Source of the DNA: Candidatus Jettenia sp. AMX2
Lineage (GTDB): Bacteria > Planctomycetota > Brocadiia > Brocadiales > Brocadiaceae
Reading direction: 5' to 3'
DNA: 64,000 bases
Assembly (NCBI GenBank): GCA_030583665.1
Contig: CP129469.1
Coordinates: 682,001 to 746,000 of the forward strand
Within the stretch, counting starts at the first letter, position 1. Each line of letters begins with the position of its first letter. Shown here piece after piece: positions 26,492-36,466 of the stretch. Under the pieces are notes generated by a model. It was not told the DNA's origin and made no database searches. It was given only the letters and a program-made list of their open reading frames with translations. The position numbers were made by a program, and so were the translations under genes.

Positions 26492-28456
26492 ATGATGATA
26501 AACTTTATTAATAGCAGTTTAACCAGAAAATTAATTGCGCTTGTTCTTGGCGTTTCACTGATATCTGTTGCAATTGTAGGATATCTGAGTTATGCGTCAG
26601 GCAAGGCTACCATAAAACGCCAATTTTACGATAGTTTGACATCGATTGTAAAATCAAGAGAGGCTGCAGTCGCTTTTTATCTGAGATCAAAAACGGGAAG
26701 GGTACGGGATTTCAGTTCGGATGGTTTTATCCGCAAAACCCTCGAAAAGCTAAACCAGGAAACATCTGCTGTCAAACCACTTTTAGAGGAATTAAACAGA
26801 CATCTTTTGGAGAACAAAAAATCCCTCGATCCGGAGATATATGAAATCTATGTACTGGATTTTCATGGGAAGGTGGTTGCATCTTCAGAACAAGAAACGA
26901 TAGGTACGAACAGGTCGGGGGAGGCGTATTTTACGAAAGGCAAAAAGGGTATTTATGTGACTGATACCTATCGTTCCGTAACGAAAAACAAGGACCTGAT
27001 TACCGTTTCTGCACCTATATGGTCAGGGGAGGCAAAGGAGGTAATAGGGGTTATCGTGTGCTGTTATAATCTGGAAGGATTGAATAGCATTACCACCAAC
27101 AGGGAAGGAATGGGCGAGAGCGGAGAGGTTTACGTTGTAAACAGGGATCGGTATATAATTACAGAACCGCGATTTATCAAAGAGGCAATCCGGAAACAAA
27201 AGGTTGACACCATGCCGGTGAGCTTGTTTCAGGAGCAAAAGACGGATATGAGGGGAATTTATCCGGATTACCGAGGGGTACCTATTGTAGGTGCCTCGGC
27301 AGGGGGGATAATTGATCAGGAATTTGGTTTGGGATGGACGGTACTGGCTGAGATAGATGTTGGCGAGGCACTTGCTCCGTTAAAGGTGCTGGCGTGGAGG
27401 GTGGTATGGATCGGGCTTTTTGTGGGTTTTGTGGTGATGATAATTACCTACATTGCGTCAAAAAAAATAGTAAGACCCATAAAGGAAATATCCGAACAGG
27501 CTATGAAGATTGGCGAAGGTGATCTGACAGTTTACGTACCGCACGATACCAGAAGGGATGAAATAGGTTTATTATCAAGAACGTTAGGGAATGTGGTAAA
27601 AGGCCTCAGAAAAATTACCGAGGGGATTGTCGAAGGTGTAAATGTTCTTAGCTCTTCAGCGAGTGAAATTTTGGCAGTAACGGCTGAGGTCGTTTCCAGT
27701 ACCTCGGAAATGGCTGCATCGGTAAGTGAGACAACGGCAACAGTTGAAGAGGTGAAACAAACAACGCAGCTTTCCGTTCAGAAGGCAAGATATGTCTCCG
27801 AGAGTGCCCAGAAAACTGTCCAGATATCAGAAAACGGCAGGAGGGCTGTGGAAGAGTCAATCGGCGGGATGAACCGTATCAGGGAACGGATGCACAGTAT
27901 TATTGAAAGTATTCAAAGACTCAATGAGCAGAGGGAGATGATTGGTGAAATTATTGAAACAGTAGATGATTTAGCGGAACAAACGAATCTTTTATCAGTA
28001 AATGCGGCAATTGAGGCGGCAAAAGCAGGGGATGAGGGAAAGGGGTTTGCCGTAGTGGCACAGGAGATCCGATATCTTGCAGAACAGTCGAAACAGGCGA
28101 CAGCCCAGGTGCGAACCATCTTAAATTCCATTCAGAAGGCAACCAGCACGGCAGTGATGGTAACTGAACAGGGGAGCAGGGTAGTAGATGAGGGGGTAAA
28201 GCAGTCATCCGAGGCAGGAGAGGCAATCAGAACGCTTGGTGAAAGCATAGCGGAGTCAGCACAGGCGGCATCACAAATAATGGTGTCCAATCAGCAGCAG
28301 ATGATGGGTATGGATCAGGTTGCTACGGCAATGGAAAACATTAAATTAGCAAGTACACAAAACGTGACTGGCACAAAACAGGCAGAGACGGCCATACAAG
28401 ATATAAATGAACTGGGGCATAAGTTGAAGCAAATGGTGGAACGGTATAAGGTGTGA
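26492..28456 (+). CDS. Chemoreceptor with Cache-type sensor, HAMP and signalling domain
   Basis: A 654-residue methyl-accepting protein. TM1 at about residues 13-33, a large external double-Cache-like domain (about 35-300; [20 protein letters not shown] and [12 protein letters not shown] are typical), TM2 at about 306-328, HAMP (about 329-382, ending near [10 protein letters not shown]) and the signalling hairpin (tip [20 protein letters not shown]). Cache domains usually bind small organic ligands. The signalling domain is very like that of the preceding receptor, which points to tandem duplication with exchange of the sensor. It would feed the same CheA. Confidence 0.94.
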   Translation: MMINFINSSLTRKLIALVLGVSLISVAIVGYLSYASGKATIKRQFYDSLTSIVKSREAAVAFYLRSKTGRVRDFSSDGFIRKTLEKLNQETSAVKPLLEELNRHLLENKKSLDPEIYEIYVLDFHGKVVASSEQETIGTNRSGEAYFTKGKKGIYVTDTYRSVTKNKDLITVSAPIWSGEAKEVIGVIVCCYNLEGLNSITTNREGMGESGEVYVVNRDRYIITEPRFIKEAIRKQKVDTMPVSLFQEQKTDMRGIYPDYRGVPIVGASAGGIIDQEFGLGWTVLAEIDVGEALAPLKVLAWRVVWIGLFVGFVVMIITYIASKKIVRPIKEISEQAMKIGEGDLTVYVPHDTRRDEIGLLSRTLGNVVKGLRKITEGIVEGVNVLSSSASEILAVTAEVVSSTSEMAASVSETTATVEEVKQTTQLSVQKARYVSESAQKTVQISENGRRAVEESIGGMNRIRERMHSIIESIQRLNEQREMIGEIIETVDDLAEQTNLLSVNAAIEAAKAGDEGKGFAVVAQEIRYLAEQSKQATAQVRTILNSIQKATSTAVMVTEQGSRVVDEGVKQSSEAGEAIRTLGESIAESAQAASQIMVSNQQQMMGMDQVATAMENIKLASTQNVTGTKQAETAIQDINELGHKLKQMVERYKV

Positions 28457-29176
28457 TTTGGGTGGGGTTCAAGGATTTGCAACCTGTGTTTTATGCTATC
28501 CCTTCGGGATTAAGCTTGATGTAAAGGAATTTCAAACTGTGTTATACCATGTCAGACAACCCCCCGAATCCCCCTTTGTTAAGGTGAAGTACAGGCGCAC
28601 CGTAGTGCGTCTCTATGAATTCCCTCTTTGTTAAGTGTATAAATTACGTTGAATTGATACATTACAATATGTTGTATAGAAAATTTGGTTTAAAGCTCAT
28701 TTGACCCAGTCTGATTGCCCACCAAATAAGACCGTATCTGTCATTGTGAGGAGCGAAGCGACGAAGCAATCTTTGTCTTTGAGATTGCCTCGGGGTTCTA
28801 CACTTTGTTACGAACCCCTCGCAATGACGTGTGGGGGTAATGCAAGCACATGATCATTGCGAGCGTAAGCGAAGCAATCTCATGATCATGGGGGAGGGAT
28901 TGCTTCGCAAAAGACCCTCGCAATGTCCGACGAGGGAGTCCTGGGGAGATGTTCGGTTTCATGCCTGGAATACTATAACTTTATAGTATAGGGTTTCATT
29001 TTATTTATGTGTTTTTGGTTTGTGCTTAACATGAACAAACAACGCTGAAAGGGTAACATGATTATAACCAAAGAATAACCATAGACCAATAACCCCGAAG
29101 GGGTGGTATGATTATAGCTAAGAAATTAAAATGATGGTAATTCCGAAAGGATAATATTAAAACGTAAAGAATAATC
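28457..29176. repeat. 720-bp repeat cluster inside the chemosensory locus
   Basis: No gene. From the left: degraded CCCCTTTGTTAAG-type repeats (28560-28640); a unit starting GCCCACCAAATAAGACCGT (28717) and running on into GAGGAGCGAAGCGACGAAGC (28750 onward); a second unit with GAGCGTAAGCGAAGCAATCT (about 28860-28926); and short palindromes of the CCCCGAAGGGGTG type (29090-29105) next to ATGATTATAG. Related copies lie at 36225-36450, 46250-46420 and 58540-58930. The spacer separates the receptors from cheA, which may therefore have its own promoter. Confidence 0.75.
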
Positions 29177-31591
29177 ATGGATAAAGAAGACAGTGAATTT
29201 CTGAAAAGGATTCTTGCCACATTCAAAATTGAGGTGAAAGAGCACCTTGACGCCATGTTTTCCGGACTACTTGAATTGGAAAAATTCCCTCCTCTGGAAA
29301 GGCAGGTGGAAATTATTGAAGATATCTTTCGGGAATCGCACAGTTTAAAAGGTGCTGCCCGTGCAGTCAATGATATAGAGGTGGAGAATATCTGCCAGTT
29401 ACTGGAAAGTATCTTTGCAGCGTTGAAGCGTAAGAGACTTGTTTTATTTCCAGGTTTGTTTGGGGTGTTGTACCGGGCAATCGATGGTCTTGCAGGTTTA
29501 ACATATCAGGAGAAACAGGATGTGTTTGATAAAGGATGGGTTACCGTTATTCAGCATGATTTAAGAGATATCCTTGAAGGAGGCATACCACGGCAGGAAG
29601 AATTCATAAAAAAGGAAGACATCACAGCAGATTATTCTGGTTTACAACAGTATATGACAGAGGAAGGAACCGCACCGGCAGAGATTATTCAAATATCTGA
29701 AAAGGAATGCATAGATGAGTCAAAACAAGTGGATTCCGGTATCAGGAGATCGGAATCCAGACAATCGTTACCGGGGAAACGATCCCTCTTCATAGAAAGT
29801 ACGGTAAGAATAGCTACAGCAAAATTACATTCGGTTATGCTTCAGGCAGAAGAAATAGTTTCTGCAAAACTGGTGGCGGTTCAGCAGGTTAAGGACCTCC
29901 GTGATATAAGAGGCATGCTTGATCAATGGAAAAACGAGTTTTCAAGATTACGATCCGGGATAAAGCAGGTACGAAACCAGATAATGCAGTGTGAAGTCAG
30001 TAATCGAAATCCTGAGTTCCAGGATATTTCTTTGCAGATCACACGTTTTCAGGAGTTTTTTGACTGGAATACTGCGTATATGAAATCGCTGGAGGAGAGA
30101 TTACTGTCGCTTTTGAAGTTATCGGAACAGGAACAACGGTCACTTGGGAGCATGGTTGATAACCTTCTTACCGATACCAAGAAACTGTTCCTACTGCCTT
30201 TCTCATCTCTCCTGGAGGTTTTTCCAAAGGTCGTCCGTGAACTCTCGAAAGATCAGCATAAGCATGCAGAATTAGTGATTAAGGGAGAAAATATAGAGAT
30301 CGACCGGCGGATACTTGAAGAAATGAAAGATCCGTTTATGCACATAGTCAGGAATTGCATCGACCATGGTATTGAAACGCCAGAGGAGCGGGAAAAAAGA
30401 GGGAAGCCGGTGCAGGGAAAGATTCAGATAGTTATTTCTCAGAAAGATAGTGGCAAGGTAGAGGCGATTGTTTCTGATGACGGGAAAGGAATCGATGCAG
30501 CAAAGGTGAGATCTGCGGCACTGAAGCTTGGCATTATCTCACAAGAGGAAGCAAAAACATTCAATGAAAATGAAATATTGTCTTTTATTTTCCAGTCCGG
30601 GATTTCTACGAGTCCTATTATTACCGATATCTCGGGAAGGGGGCTTGGTCTTGCCATCGTACAGGAAAAAGTTGAAAGATTGGGTGGTATCATCTCGATG
30701 GAAACGGTACAAGGCAAAGGAACTCAGTTTAAAATTGTTCTGCCGATGACGATTGCAACATTCCTGGGTATACTGGTGAGTACCGGTGAACACCTCTTTG
30801 TCATTCCTACCATAAATGTTGAACAGGTGGTAAGGATAAAAAGGGACGGAATCAAAACGGTTGAGAACAGGGAAACCATTCAGTTACATGGGAAATCAAT
30901 CTCTCTTGTGCGTCTCGATGACACCCTGGAGCTTCCCCGCAAAGGAAAGAAGAGTGAAGATTCAGGATTTATCACCGCAGTGATCCTGGGTACGGCTGAA
31001 AGAAGGATTGCTTTTGTTGTTGATCAGGTACTGGGAGAGCAGGAAGTGTTGATGAAGGGATTAGGGAAGCAGCTTTCCCGAGTCCGGAATATTGCCGGCA
31101 GTAACGTTCTCGGAACAGGTAAGGTTGTTCCGGTTCTTAATATCTCTGACCTCATGAAATCTGCGGTGAAAACCGGCATTTCTGGCATTGCGAAACCTGT
31201 CGCTTTGGTTGAAGGGAATACGGAAAAAAAGAAATCGGTTCTGGTTGTGGAAGATTCGATAACCTCGAGAATGCTGCTGAAAAATATTTTGGAAACAGCC
31301 GGTTACCACGTTATTGTCACTGTGGATGGTGTAGATGCATTTACTACCTTAAGAACGGAAGATGTTGATTTGGTGGTATCAGATGTTGATATGCCAAGGA
31401 TGAACGGCTTCGATCTTACCGCAAAAATCAGAGGGGAGGTAAAATTTTCGGAATTGCCCGTTGTGCTCGTAACCGCACTGGATTCCAGGGAAGACAGAGA
31501 GAGAGGCATCGATGTCGGCGCAAATGCCTATATTGTGAAAAGCAGTTTTGATCAGAGTAATTTGCTGGAAGTTATCAGAAAGCTTATCTAG
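29177..31591 (+). CDS. Hybrid CheA histidine kinase with C-terminal receiver (WspE-like)
   Basis: The central kinase of the pathway, 804 residues. P1/Hpt domain: H55 in RESHSLKGAA is the phosphorylated residue. A long helical linker without a clear P2 domain follows (about 130-330). The kinase core has the N box (HIVRNCIDHGIETPEERE), DDGKGID and GRGLGLAIV, then a CheW-like P5 domain (about 535-670), and a C-terminal receiver (VLVVEDSITSR; phosphoacceptor Asp in VVSDVDMPRMNG). CheA-REC hybrids are typical of Wsp, Frz and Che7-like systems, where the own receiver tunes phosphate flow. No strong ribosome binding site precedes the ATG. Confidence 0.96.
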   Translation: MDKEDSEFLKRILATFKIEVKEHLDAMFSGLLELEKFPPLERQVEIIEDIFRESHSLKGAARAVNDIEVENICQLLESIFAALKRKRLVLFPGLFGVLYRAIDGLAGLTYQEKQDVFDKGWVTVIQHDLRDILEGGIPRQEEFIKKEDITADYSGLQQYMTEEGTAPAEIIQISEKECIDESKQVDSGIRRSESRQSLPGKRSLFIESTVRIATAKLHSVMLQAEEIVSAKLVAVQQVKDLRDIRGMLDQWKNEFSRLRSGIKQVRNQIMQCEVSNRNPEFQDISLQITRFQEFFDWNTAYMKSLEERLLSLLKLSEQEQRSLGSMVDNLLTDTKKLFLLPFSSLLEVFPKVVRELSKDQHKHAELVIKGENIEIDRRILEEMKDPFMHIVRNCIDHGIETPEEREKRGKPVQGKIQIVISQKDSGKVEAIVSDDGKGIDAAKVRSAALKLGIISQEEAKTFNENEILSFIFQSGISTSPIITDISGRGLGLAIVQEKVERLGGIISMETVQGKGTQFKIVLPMTIATFLGILVSTGEHLFVIPTINVEQVVRIKRDGIKTVENRETIQLHGKSISLVRLDDTLELPRKGKKSEDSGFITAVILGTAERRIAFVVDQVLGEQEVLMKGLGKQLSRVRNIAGSNVLGTGKVVPVLNISDLMKSAVKTGISGIAKPVALVEGNTEKKKSVLVVEDSITSRMLLKNILETAGYHVIVTVDGVDAFTTLRTEDVDLVVSDVDMPRMNGFDLTAKIRGEVKFSELPVVLVTALDSREDRERGIDVGANAYIVKSSFDQSNLLEVIRKLI

Positions 31592-31602
31592 CGGAGAAAC
31601 GG

Positions 31603-32679
31603 ATGATAAAAGTCCTTGTTGTGGAAGATTCACCTGCTATGTGTGAATTCATGGTACATATTCTTGGTTCAGATTCTGGCATTCAGGTAATCGGGGCTGT
31701 AAGTAATGGTGAAGAGGCTGTTGAGGTAATTCACAGGATTAAGCCGGATGTTATTACGATGGACATCAATATGCCGAAGATGAACGGATTTGAGGCGACC
31801 CGCAGGATTATGGAGACGTTTCCTGTACCTATTGTTATCGTAAGCGCAACCTGGGATACGAAAGAAATATCAACGACCTTTTTGGCTCTTGAAGCAGGTG
31901 CAGTTGCTGTTTTGGAAAAACCGAGGGGTATCGGGCATCCGGAGTATGAGAGCATGGCAAAAAATTTAATACAAACGGTTAAACTAATGTCTGAGGTAAA
32001 GGTAGTGCGACGGTGGGCTGGTGGTGTTCACAGGAAGAAAGCCGTGACAAGAGGACCGGTTTCCGGAAAGATTACAGAAGAGGGGAGGCGCATTGTGGAA
32101 GAGGAGATTAGGCTTGTTGCTATGGGGGCATCTACGGGAGGCCCCCTTGTTCTTAAATCAATACTTTCCGGACTTCCAAAAGATTTTTCAATTCCTGTGG
32201 TAATTGTTCAGCATATGGCGGCGGGTTTTATTCAGGGGTTCGCAGACTGGCTGGGTCGGAAATCTGTTTTACCTGTCGGTATTGCAATAGACGGCAGTTA
32301 TTTGTTGCCAGGGCGTATTTATATAGCACCGGACAGTTTTCAGATGAGGATAGAAAAAGACGGAAAGGTTGCGCTTACAAAGGATGCACCGGAAAACGGA
32401 CTTCGCCCTTCCGTATCGTATCTTTTTCGTTCTGTTGCTGAGTCTTTCGGGAAACACGCTGTTGGCATACTGCTTACTGGTATGGGTAAAGACGGCGCCG
32501 AGGAATTGAAACTGATGAAAGAAAAAGGCGCAATTACTATTGCACAGGATAAGGAAAGTTCTGTGATCCACGGAATGCCGGGAGAAGCAATTAAGCTTAA
32601 TGCAGCAACCTATGTTTCCACACCGGAAAAAATCATTGAAATACTTATCAATTTACTAAATGATTGGAGGGTACCATGA
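31603..32679 (+). CDS. cheB: CheB receptor methylesterase (WspF-like)
   Basis: A 358-residue protein with an N-terminal receiver (VVEDSPAMCEF; phosphoacceptor in ITMDINMPKMNG) and a C-terminal methylesterase domain. The catalytic triad is visible in GASTGGP (Ser), VQHMAAGF (His) and GMGKDGAEE (Asp). It removes methyl groups from the receptors, opposing CheR. GGAG lies about 7 nt before ATG. The stop overlaps the start of the next gene in ATGA. In Wsp systems loss of this enzyme locks the pathway on. Confidence 0.97.
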   Translation: MIKVLVVEDSPAMCEFMVHILGSDSGIQVIGAVSNGEEAVEVIHRIKPDVITMDINMPKMNGFEATRRIMETFPVPIVIVSATWDTKEISTTFLALEAGAVAVLEKPRGIGHPEYESMAKNLIQTVKLMSEVKVVRRWAGGVHRKKAVTRGPVSGKITEEGRRIVEEEIRLVAMGASTGGPLVLKSILSGLPKDFSIPVVIVQHMAAGFIQGFADWLGRKSVLPVGIAIDGSYLLPGRIYIAPDSFQMRIEKDGKVALTKDAPENGLRPSVSYLFRSVAESFGKHAVGILLTGMGKDGAEELKLMKEKGAITIAQDKESSVIHGMPGEAIKLNAATYVSTPEKIIEILINLLNDWRVP

Positions 32680-33569
32680 GCGGTCATATTTTGATTGTTG
32701 AAGATAGCCCGAACCAGGCCTTAAAAACTCAATTTTTACTTGAAGAGGCGGGATATCTTACAGAAACAGCTGAAAATGGTCGGATTGGACTCGAAAAGAT
32801 GCTGGCAGACCCGCCTGATCTTGTTGTTGCAGACATCCTTATGCCGGTGATGGACGGTTATGAAATGACCCGTCATCTGAGATCCGATTACCGTACTGCA
32901 AATATCCCGGTAATTATGCTTACATCAAAGGATCATCCGGTAGATATTATTCGAGGTCTGGAAGCGGGTGCAGACCATTTTATTCCCAAACCTCCGGACG
33001 GTTCTTTTGTGCACCGTGTCAGGTCAATACTCAGTTATCTGGAAGGGACAGAACCAGGATGTTTACCAGGCCAGCAGCTACAATGCTTCGGTGGGGAAAT
33101 AGTCATTACTGAAAGCAGGGAACAAATCCTTCAGTTATTGTTACAATCCACATCCCGTATTGTGAACTGCCAGGCTATGGCCATCCTCCTTTATAATGCT
33201 AATGGGGGGCTAACACTTTTTGTCCTTTCTTTTCAATCCCTGAATGCCGTTGTAACAGAACAGATAGGGGAGAGGATGTCCGGCCTTCTTTCCTTACTTC
33301 GTGCTGAATCAACCTCTGCAACGGAACAGAAAATGTGTATTGTAATTGAACCAAAGAGGCCTTCATCCGAAGCTCAGAGTGATTTGTTTAACTCCTTTCT
33401 TGAAGTACCTCTTATTATAGGCAATCAGGTAGTGGGTCTTATGGGAGTATGTAGCGTTAAAAAAGAGGCTTTTGATCTCAGACAGGTAAAGTTTTTATTT
33501 GATATGGGTCAAAAGGCGGCTGCAGCATTAAGCCGTATAAGAATGAAAGAACACCGCATGGAGAAATGA
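32676..33569 (+). CDS. Response regulator with receiver and GAF-like domain
   Basis: A 297-residue protein: an N-terminal receiver (ILIVEDSPNQA; phosphoacceptor Asp in VVADILMPVMDG; Lys in FIPKPPD) and a C-terminal GAF-like domain (about 145-290, IVNCQAMAILLYN through VGLMGVCSVKK). It has no DNA-binding or enzymatic output. All receiver residues are intact, so it is the likely phosphate acceptor of the kinase. It may relay to the following gene products by protein contact. I chose ATG 32676 because GGAGG lies 6 nt upstream and it overlaps the cheB stop (ATGA). Confidence 0.9.
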   Translation: MSGHILIVEDSPNQALKTQFLLEEAGYLTETAENGRIGLEKMLADPPDLVVADILMPVMDGYEMTRHLRSDYRTANIPVIMLTSKDHPVDIIRGLEAGADHFIPKPPDGSFVHRVRSILSYLEGTEPGCLPGQQLQCFGGEIVITESREQILQLLLQSTSRIVNCQAMAILLYNANGGLTLFVLSFQSLNAVVTEQIGERMSGLLSLLRAESTSATEQKMCIVIEPKRPSSEAQSDLFNSFLEVPLIIGNQVVGLMGVCSVKKEAFDLRQVKFLFDMGQKAAAALSRIRMKEHRMEK

Positions 33570-33763
33570 AGGATCGCATAAATTATTTCAAAAATGCAGG
33601 CCGTTTTATATCTTAAAATCAGGAATTTGGAGTTTTGTATTCATAGGTCCTGAGTAGAATGAGTGATTTGATTGGTTGTATTCGTTGTGATTTATATCAG
33701 ACAAAAGAAGGTAATCGGGTGGTCATATAAACCGGGATCATGATACGAAGAGAAAGGTGTAAT

Positions 33764-34159
33764 ATGTCAGAAAAGGGAAAAAAACACGATACCCCGGCAG
33801 AACAGGTTATTGAGATTTATACCGAGCTTTTAAACGAAATTTGGAGACGCGTTGCTTATCTCATTGGCGGCATTACCCTGCAGGTGCTTATGTCAAATGC
33901 TGTTCGCAGGACATCTCTTGCTTTTCCGTTTTTAACACAGGTAAGCGTAACGACATGTGGTGTATCCCTTGAAAAATTGAGGGAAGTTTGCTGTAGCCTG
34001 CCAAAACATGAAACAAGAAAAGCGCTCCAAAATCTGGTTGCTGAACTTTTCAGTCTGCTGATAAGCATGAGCGGGGATGTCATTGTCCGGGAGTTGGCAC
34101 CTCTTGTAAAAAATACTGAAGAAAAGCTGGAGTCTGCTGATGAAGGGAGTGCGATATGA
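33764..34159 (+). CDS. Unrecognised helical protein within the chemosensory cluster
   Basis: A 131-residue protein I cannot assign. After a charged N-terminus (SEKGKKHDTP) it is mainly helical (VIEIYTELLNEIWRRVAYLI, ALQNLVAELFSLLISMSGDV), with three cysteines in the middle (TTCGVS, VCCSLP). No signal peptide is seen. The start chosen is ATG 33764, preceded by AAAGG; an ATG 24 nt earlier has no good site. The stop overlaps the ATG of the cyclase gene (ATGA), so it is probably made together with it and may bind it or the GAF-containing response regulator. That link is inference from position. Confidence 0.75.
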   Translation: MSEKGKKHDTPAEQVIEIYTELLNEIWRRVAYLIGGITLQVLMSNAVRRTSLAFPFLTQVSVTTCGVSLEKLREVCCSLPKHETRKALQNLVAELFSLLISMSGDVIVRELAPLVKNTEEKLESADEGSAI

Positions 34160-36036
34160 ATTTTCCTGGTATTATTGTCATAAGTAATGATCCTCCTATT
34201 GACACCTTACTGGTTGACCTTCTTAGAAAGGAAGGATACAGGGTTTTAGATGTTCGGGACGGACAAACCGCTTTAAAAATTCTTAGTCAATCCCCGGTGG
34301 CTGTTGCTGTGATATCAGAAAAGCTGTGCGATATGGACGGCATTGTTTTTGTCAGAAAGTTAGCTTCCCAGTTTCCCGATGTGAGAGTTATTATAGTGAA
34401 TTCTTATCCCGGGATCGAGCAGACCAGAGAGGCTTTGCTTGCCGGAGTGTATGACTATATAACGTGGCCGATTACCGATTCTGTATCAGTGGTATCGCTG
34501 GTACAACGCGCTATGAATGAATTTATTATGATACAGCGCAACCGTGATCTCCTTCAGAAAGTACAGTCCGAAGTAACAAATGATGATGTTGCTTCTTTAC
34601 CAATCATTACGGATCGTTGGACAAAAGAACTCCTGGCTCTGAGAGCTATAAGTATGGAACTGAGTGCAATTATGGAAGTGCCGCGCATTCTTCGTGTTAT
34701 CAGCAATAATATATCCCTGCTTTTTGAATACACACTCATGGCCGTCCTTGTTGAAATAGAGAACAAATGGAACCTGTTCCTTTTTTCTGGAAAGAGTTTT
34801 ACCCAGGCTTTCATTGATGCTTGTATTGAAAACCTACTGACACTTCACAGTTTGTTTGTTGGACGGCCCTGCACACGGCGGGATATTCAGGTTTGTCAGA
34901 TAGATGATATCGCTTCATCGCCCGGTACAGGAACTTTTCTCCGAGCAGATTCCGAACTCCGTTCTCATATAACATTTCCTCTTGTAGCTGGCGGCGAAAC
35001 CCTTGGAAGTATTTCCCTGTGCAGTCATGCGAAGAAGGCATTTACTGCCGTGGATGTACAGGTATTCTCACTCATTTCTTATCAGCTTGCGTCTACTCTG
35101 TGCAATGCCAGGCTTTTTCAATATACACAGAAAATGACTGTTACAGATCATTTAACAAGCCTTTATAACCGGAGATATTTCGATGAAATTCTTGACCACG
35201 AATATTCACGTGCGCATAGGTACAAACGTCCTTTGTCACTTGCCCTGATTGATATTGACAACTTTAAACAAGTTAATGACACATTCGGCCACCCGTCCGG
35301 TGATTTTGTATTGCAGCAATTGGCAAATCTTCTCCGTAAATCAACAAGGGAAGTGGATATTGTTGTCAGGCACGGAGGAGAAGAGTTTGCCCTTTTGCTT
35401 CCTGACACAAGCCTTGAAAAGGCTGCAATTCTTATTGAACGGCTTCGTCTGGAAATACAGAACTATTCATTTGTTACCGCCAGGCACAAAATCCTGCTGA
35501 CTGTCAGTGCAGGGGTTGCAACTTTGGGAGAAAATGGTACAGATACAAAAGAAGAACTAATCAGTCATGCTGATGAATCCTTGCTTGTTGCAAAAAAATG
35601 CGGACGAAACCGCGTTCGTCTCTACTTTCCGTCAAAAGACAGAACAGATGTGAAGAATCGTAAGATTGAAGAAAACCGTCGCTTTCTTCAGCGGGTACCT
35701 TTGCATCTGCCTGTCCGCTATATTCAAGTACATGAAGATAACATTGAGGCAAAAACGGGCATTTCATATAATATAAGCATGGAAGGAATATCTTTTGAGG
35801 CTAAAGAAAAATTACCTCAGGGTAGCTACGTCATCCTTGATCTTACCCTGCCCTTGAAAGATAGTGAAGAACGGGTTCGTATACTTGGGAATGTAGTCTG
35901 GTCCAATGTTCAAAAAGGAGGAGAAAATGTGACTGTTGGCGCCAGGATTCTATCCTTGTCTTCAGCGTCACGGCGCCGGATTGAAAAATTAGTTGTAGAT
36001 GGCAGCGCGGATAGCGCGAAGAAATCAGATACATAA
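34156..36036 (+). CDS. Diguanylate cyclase: degenerate receiver, GAF, GGDEF and PilZ domains
   Basis: The output enzyme, 626 residues, making cyclic di-GMP. The N-terminal receiver-like domain (about 1-120) lacks the phosphoacceptor Asp (the site reads ISEKLCDMDG) and has Trp in place of the conserved Lys (YITWPI), so it is a pseudo-receiver. A GAF domain follows (about 170-320). The GGDEF domain (about 330-490) has the active signature GGEEF and a product-inhibition site RxxD (REVD) exactly five residues before it. A C-terminal PilZ domain (about 505-615) has RFLQR and NISMEG, the c-di-GMP-binding residues. Synthesis and sensing of the messenger are thus joined in one chain. It takes the place of WspR in a Wsp-like cluster. 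Confidence 0.95.
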   Translation: MNFPGIIVISNDPPIDTLLVDLLRKEGYRVLDVRDGQTALKILSQSPVAVAVISEKLCDMDGIVFVRKLASQFPDVRVIIVNSYPGIEQTREALLAGVYDYITWPITDSVSVVSLVQRAMNEFIMIQRNRDLLQKVQSEVTNDDVASLPIITDRWTKELLALRAISMELSAIMEVPRILRVISNNISLLFEYTLMAVLVEIENKWNLFLFSGKSFTQAFIDACIENLLTLHSLFVGRPCTRRDIQVCQIDDIASSPGTGTFLRADSELRSHITFPLVAGGETLGSISLCSHAKKAFTAVDVQVFSLISYQLASTLCNARLFQYTQKMTVTDHLTSLYNRRYFDEILDHEYSRAHRYKRPLSLALIDIDNFKQVNDTFGHPSGDFVLQQLANLLRKSTREVDIVVRHGGEEFALLLPDTSLEKAAILIERLRLEIQNYSFVTARHKILLTVSAGVATLGENGTDTKEELISHADESLLVAKKCGRNRVRLYFPSKDRTDVKNRKIEENRRFLQRVPLHLPVRYIQVHEDNIEAKTGISYNISMEGISFEAKEKLPQGSYVILDLTLPLKDSEERVRILGNVVWSNVQKGGENVTVGARILSLSSASRRRIEKLVVDGSADSAKKSDT

Positions 36037-36466
36037 TGCCTGACCCGTTTGAAGCAAAACAGAAGTGAATGTAGGGCGGACACTTCCTGCCAGAAAAATC
36101 TAAACCCGTTTGGTGGATATTGCTTCGTTGCGGATTTACACTGATTAAAAACGAATGTGGTGCCCGCAATGACGTTGTTCCACCTCACAGCATATAGGGG
36201 GCAGCTACAGCCTGCCGGTTACCCGTTCTACCGGTCGTTTCTTCGCTTACGCTTGCAATGACAGTATACTTACCATATTTTCACACGCTATTGCGAGTAA
36301 AATAACCCTGACAGGGTTTTCGGGCATTTCATTGCGAGGGGGTTCTTAACGGAGTGCAGAACCCCGAAGCAATCTCTCCCCCATGACCCCACGAGATTGC
36401 TTCGTCACTTCGCTTCTCGCAATGACAGAAACGGTCTTATTTGGTGGGCGTTACCCACCCAACATG
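36037..36466. repeat. Repeat-filled spacer between the cyclase and MetK genes
   Basis: The two flanking genes are convergent. The spacer holds fragments of the GAAGCAATCT family, among them GCTTACGCTTGCAATGACA near 36240 and an inverted copy of the 28717 unit at 36338-36449, which ends in ACGGTCTTATTTGGTGGGC. A CCCTGACAGGG piece lies near 36307. No gene is evident. Confidence 0.7.
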
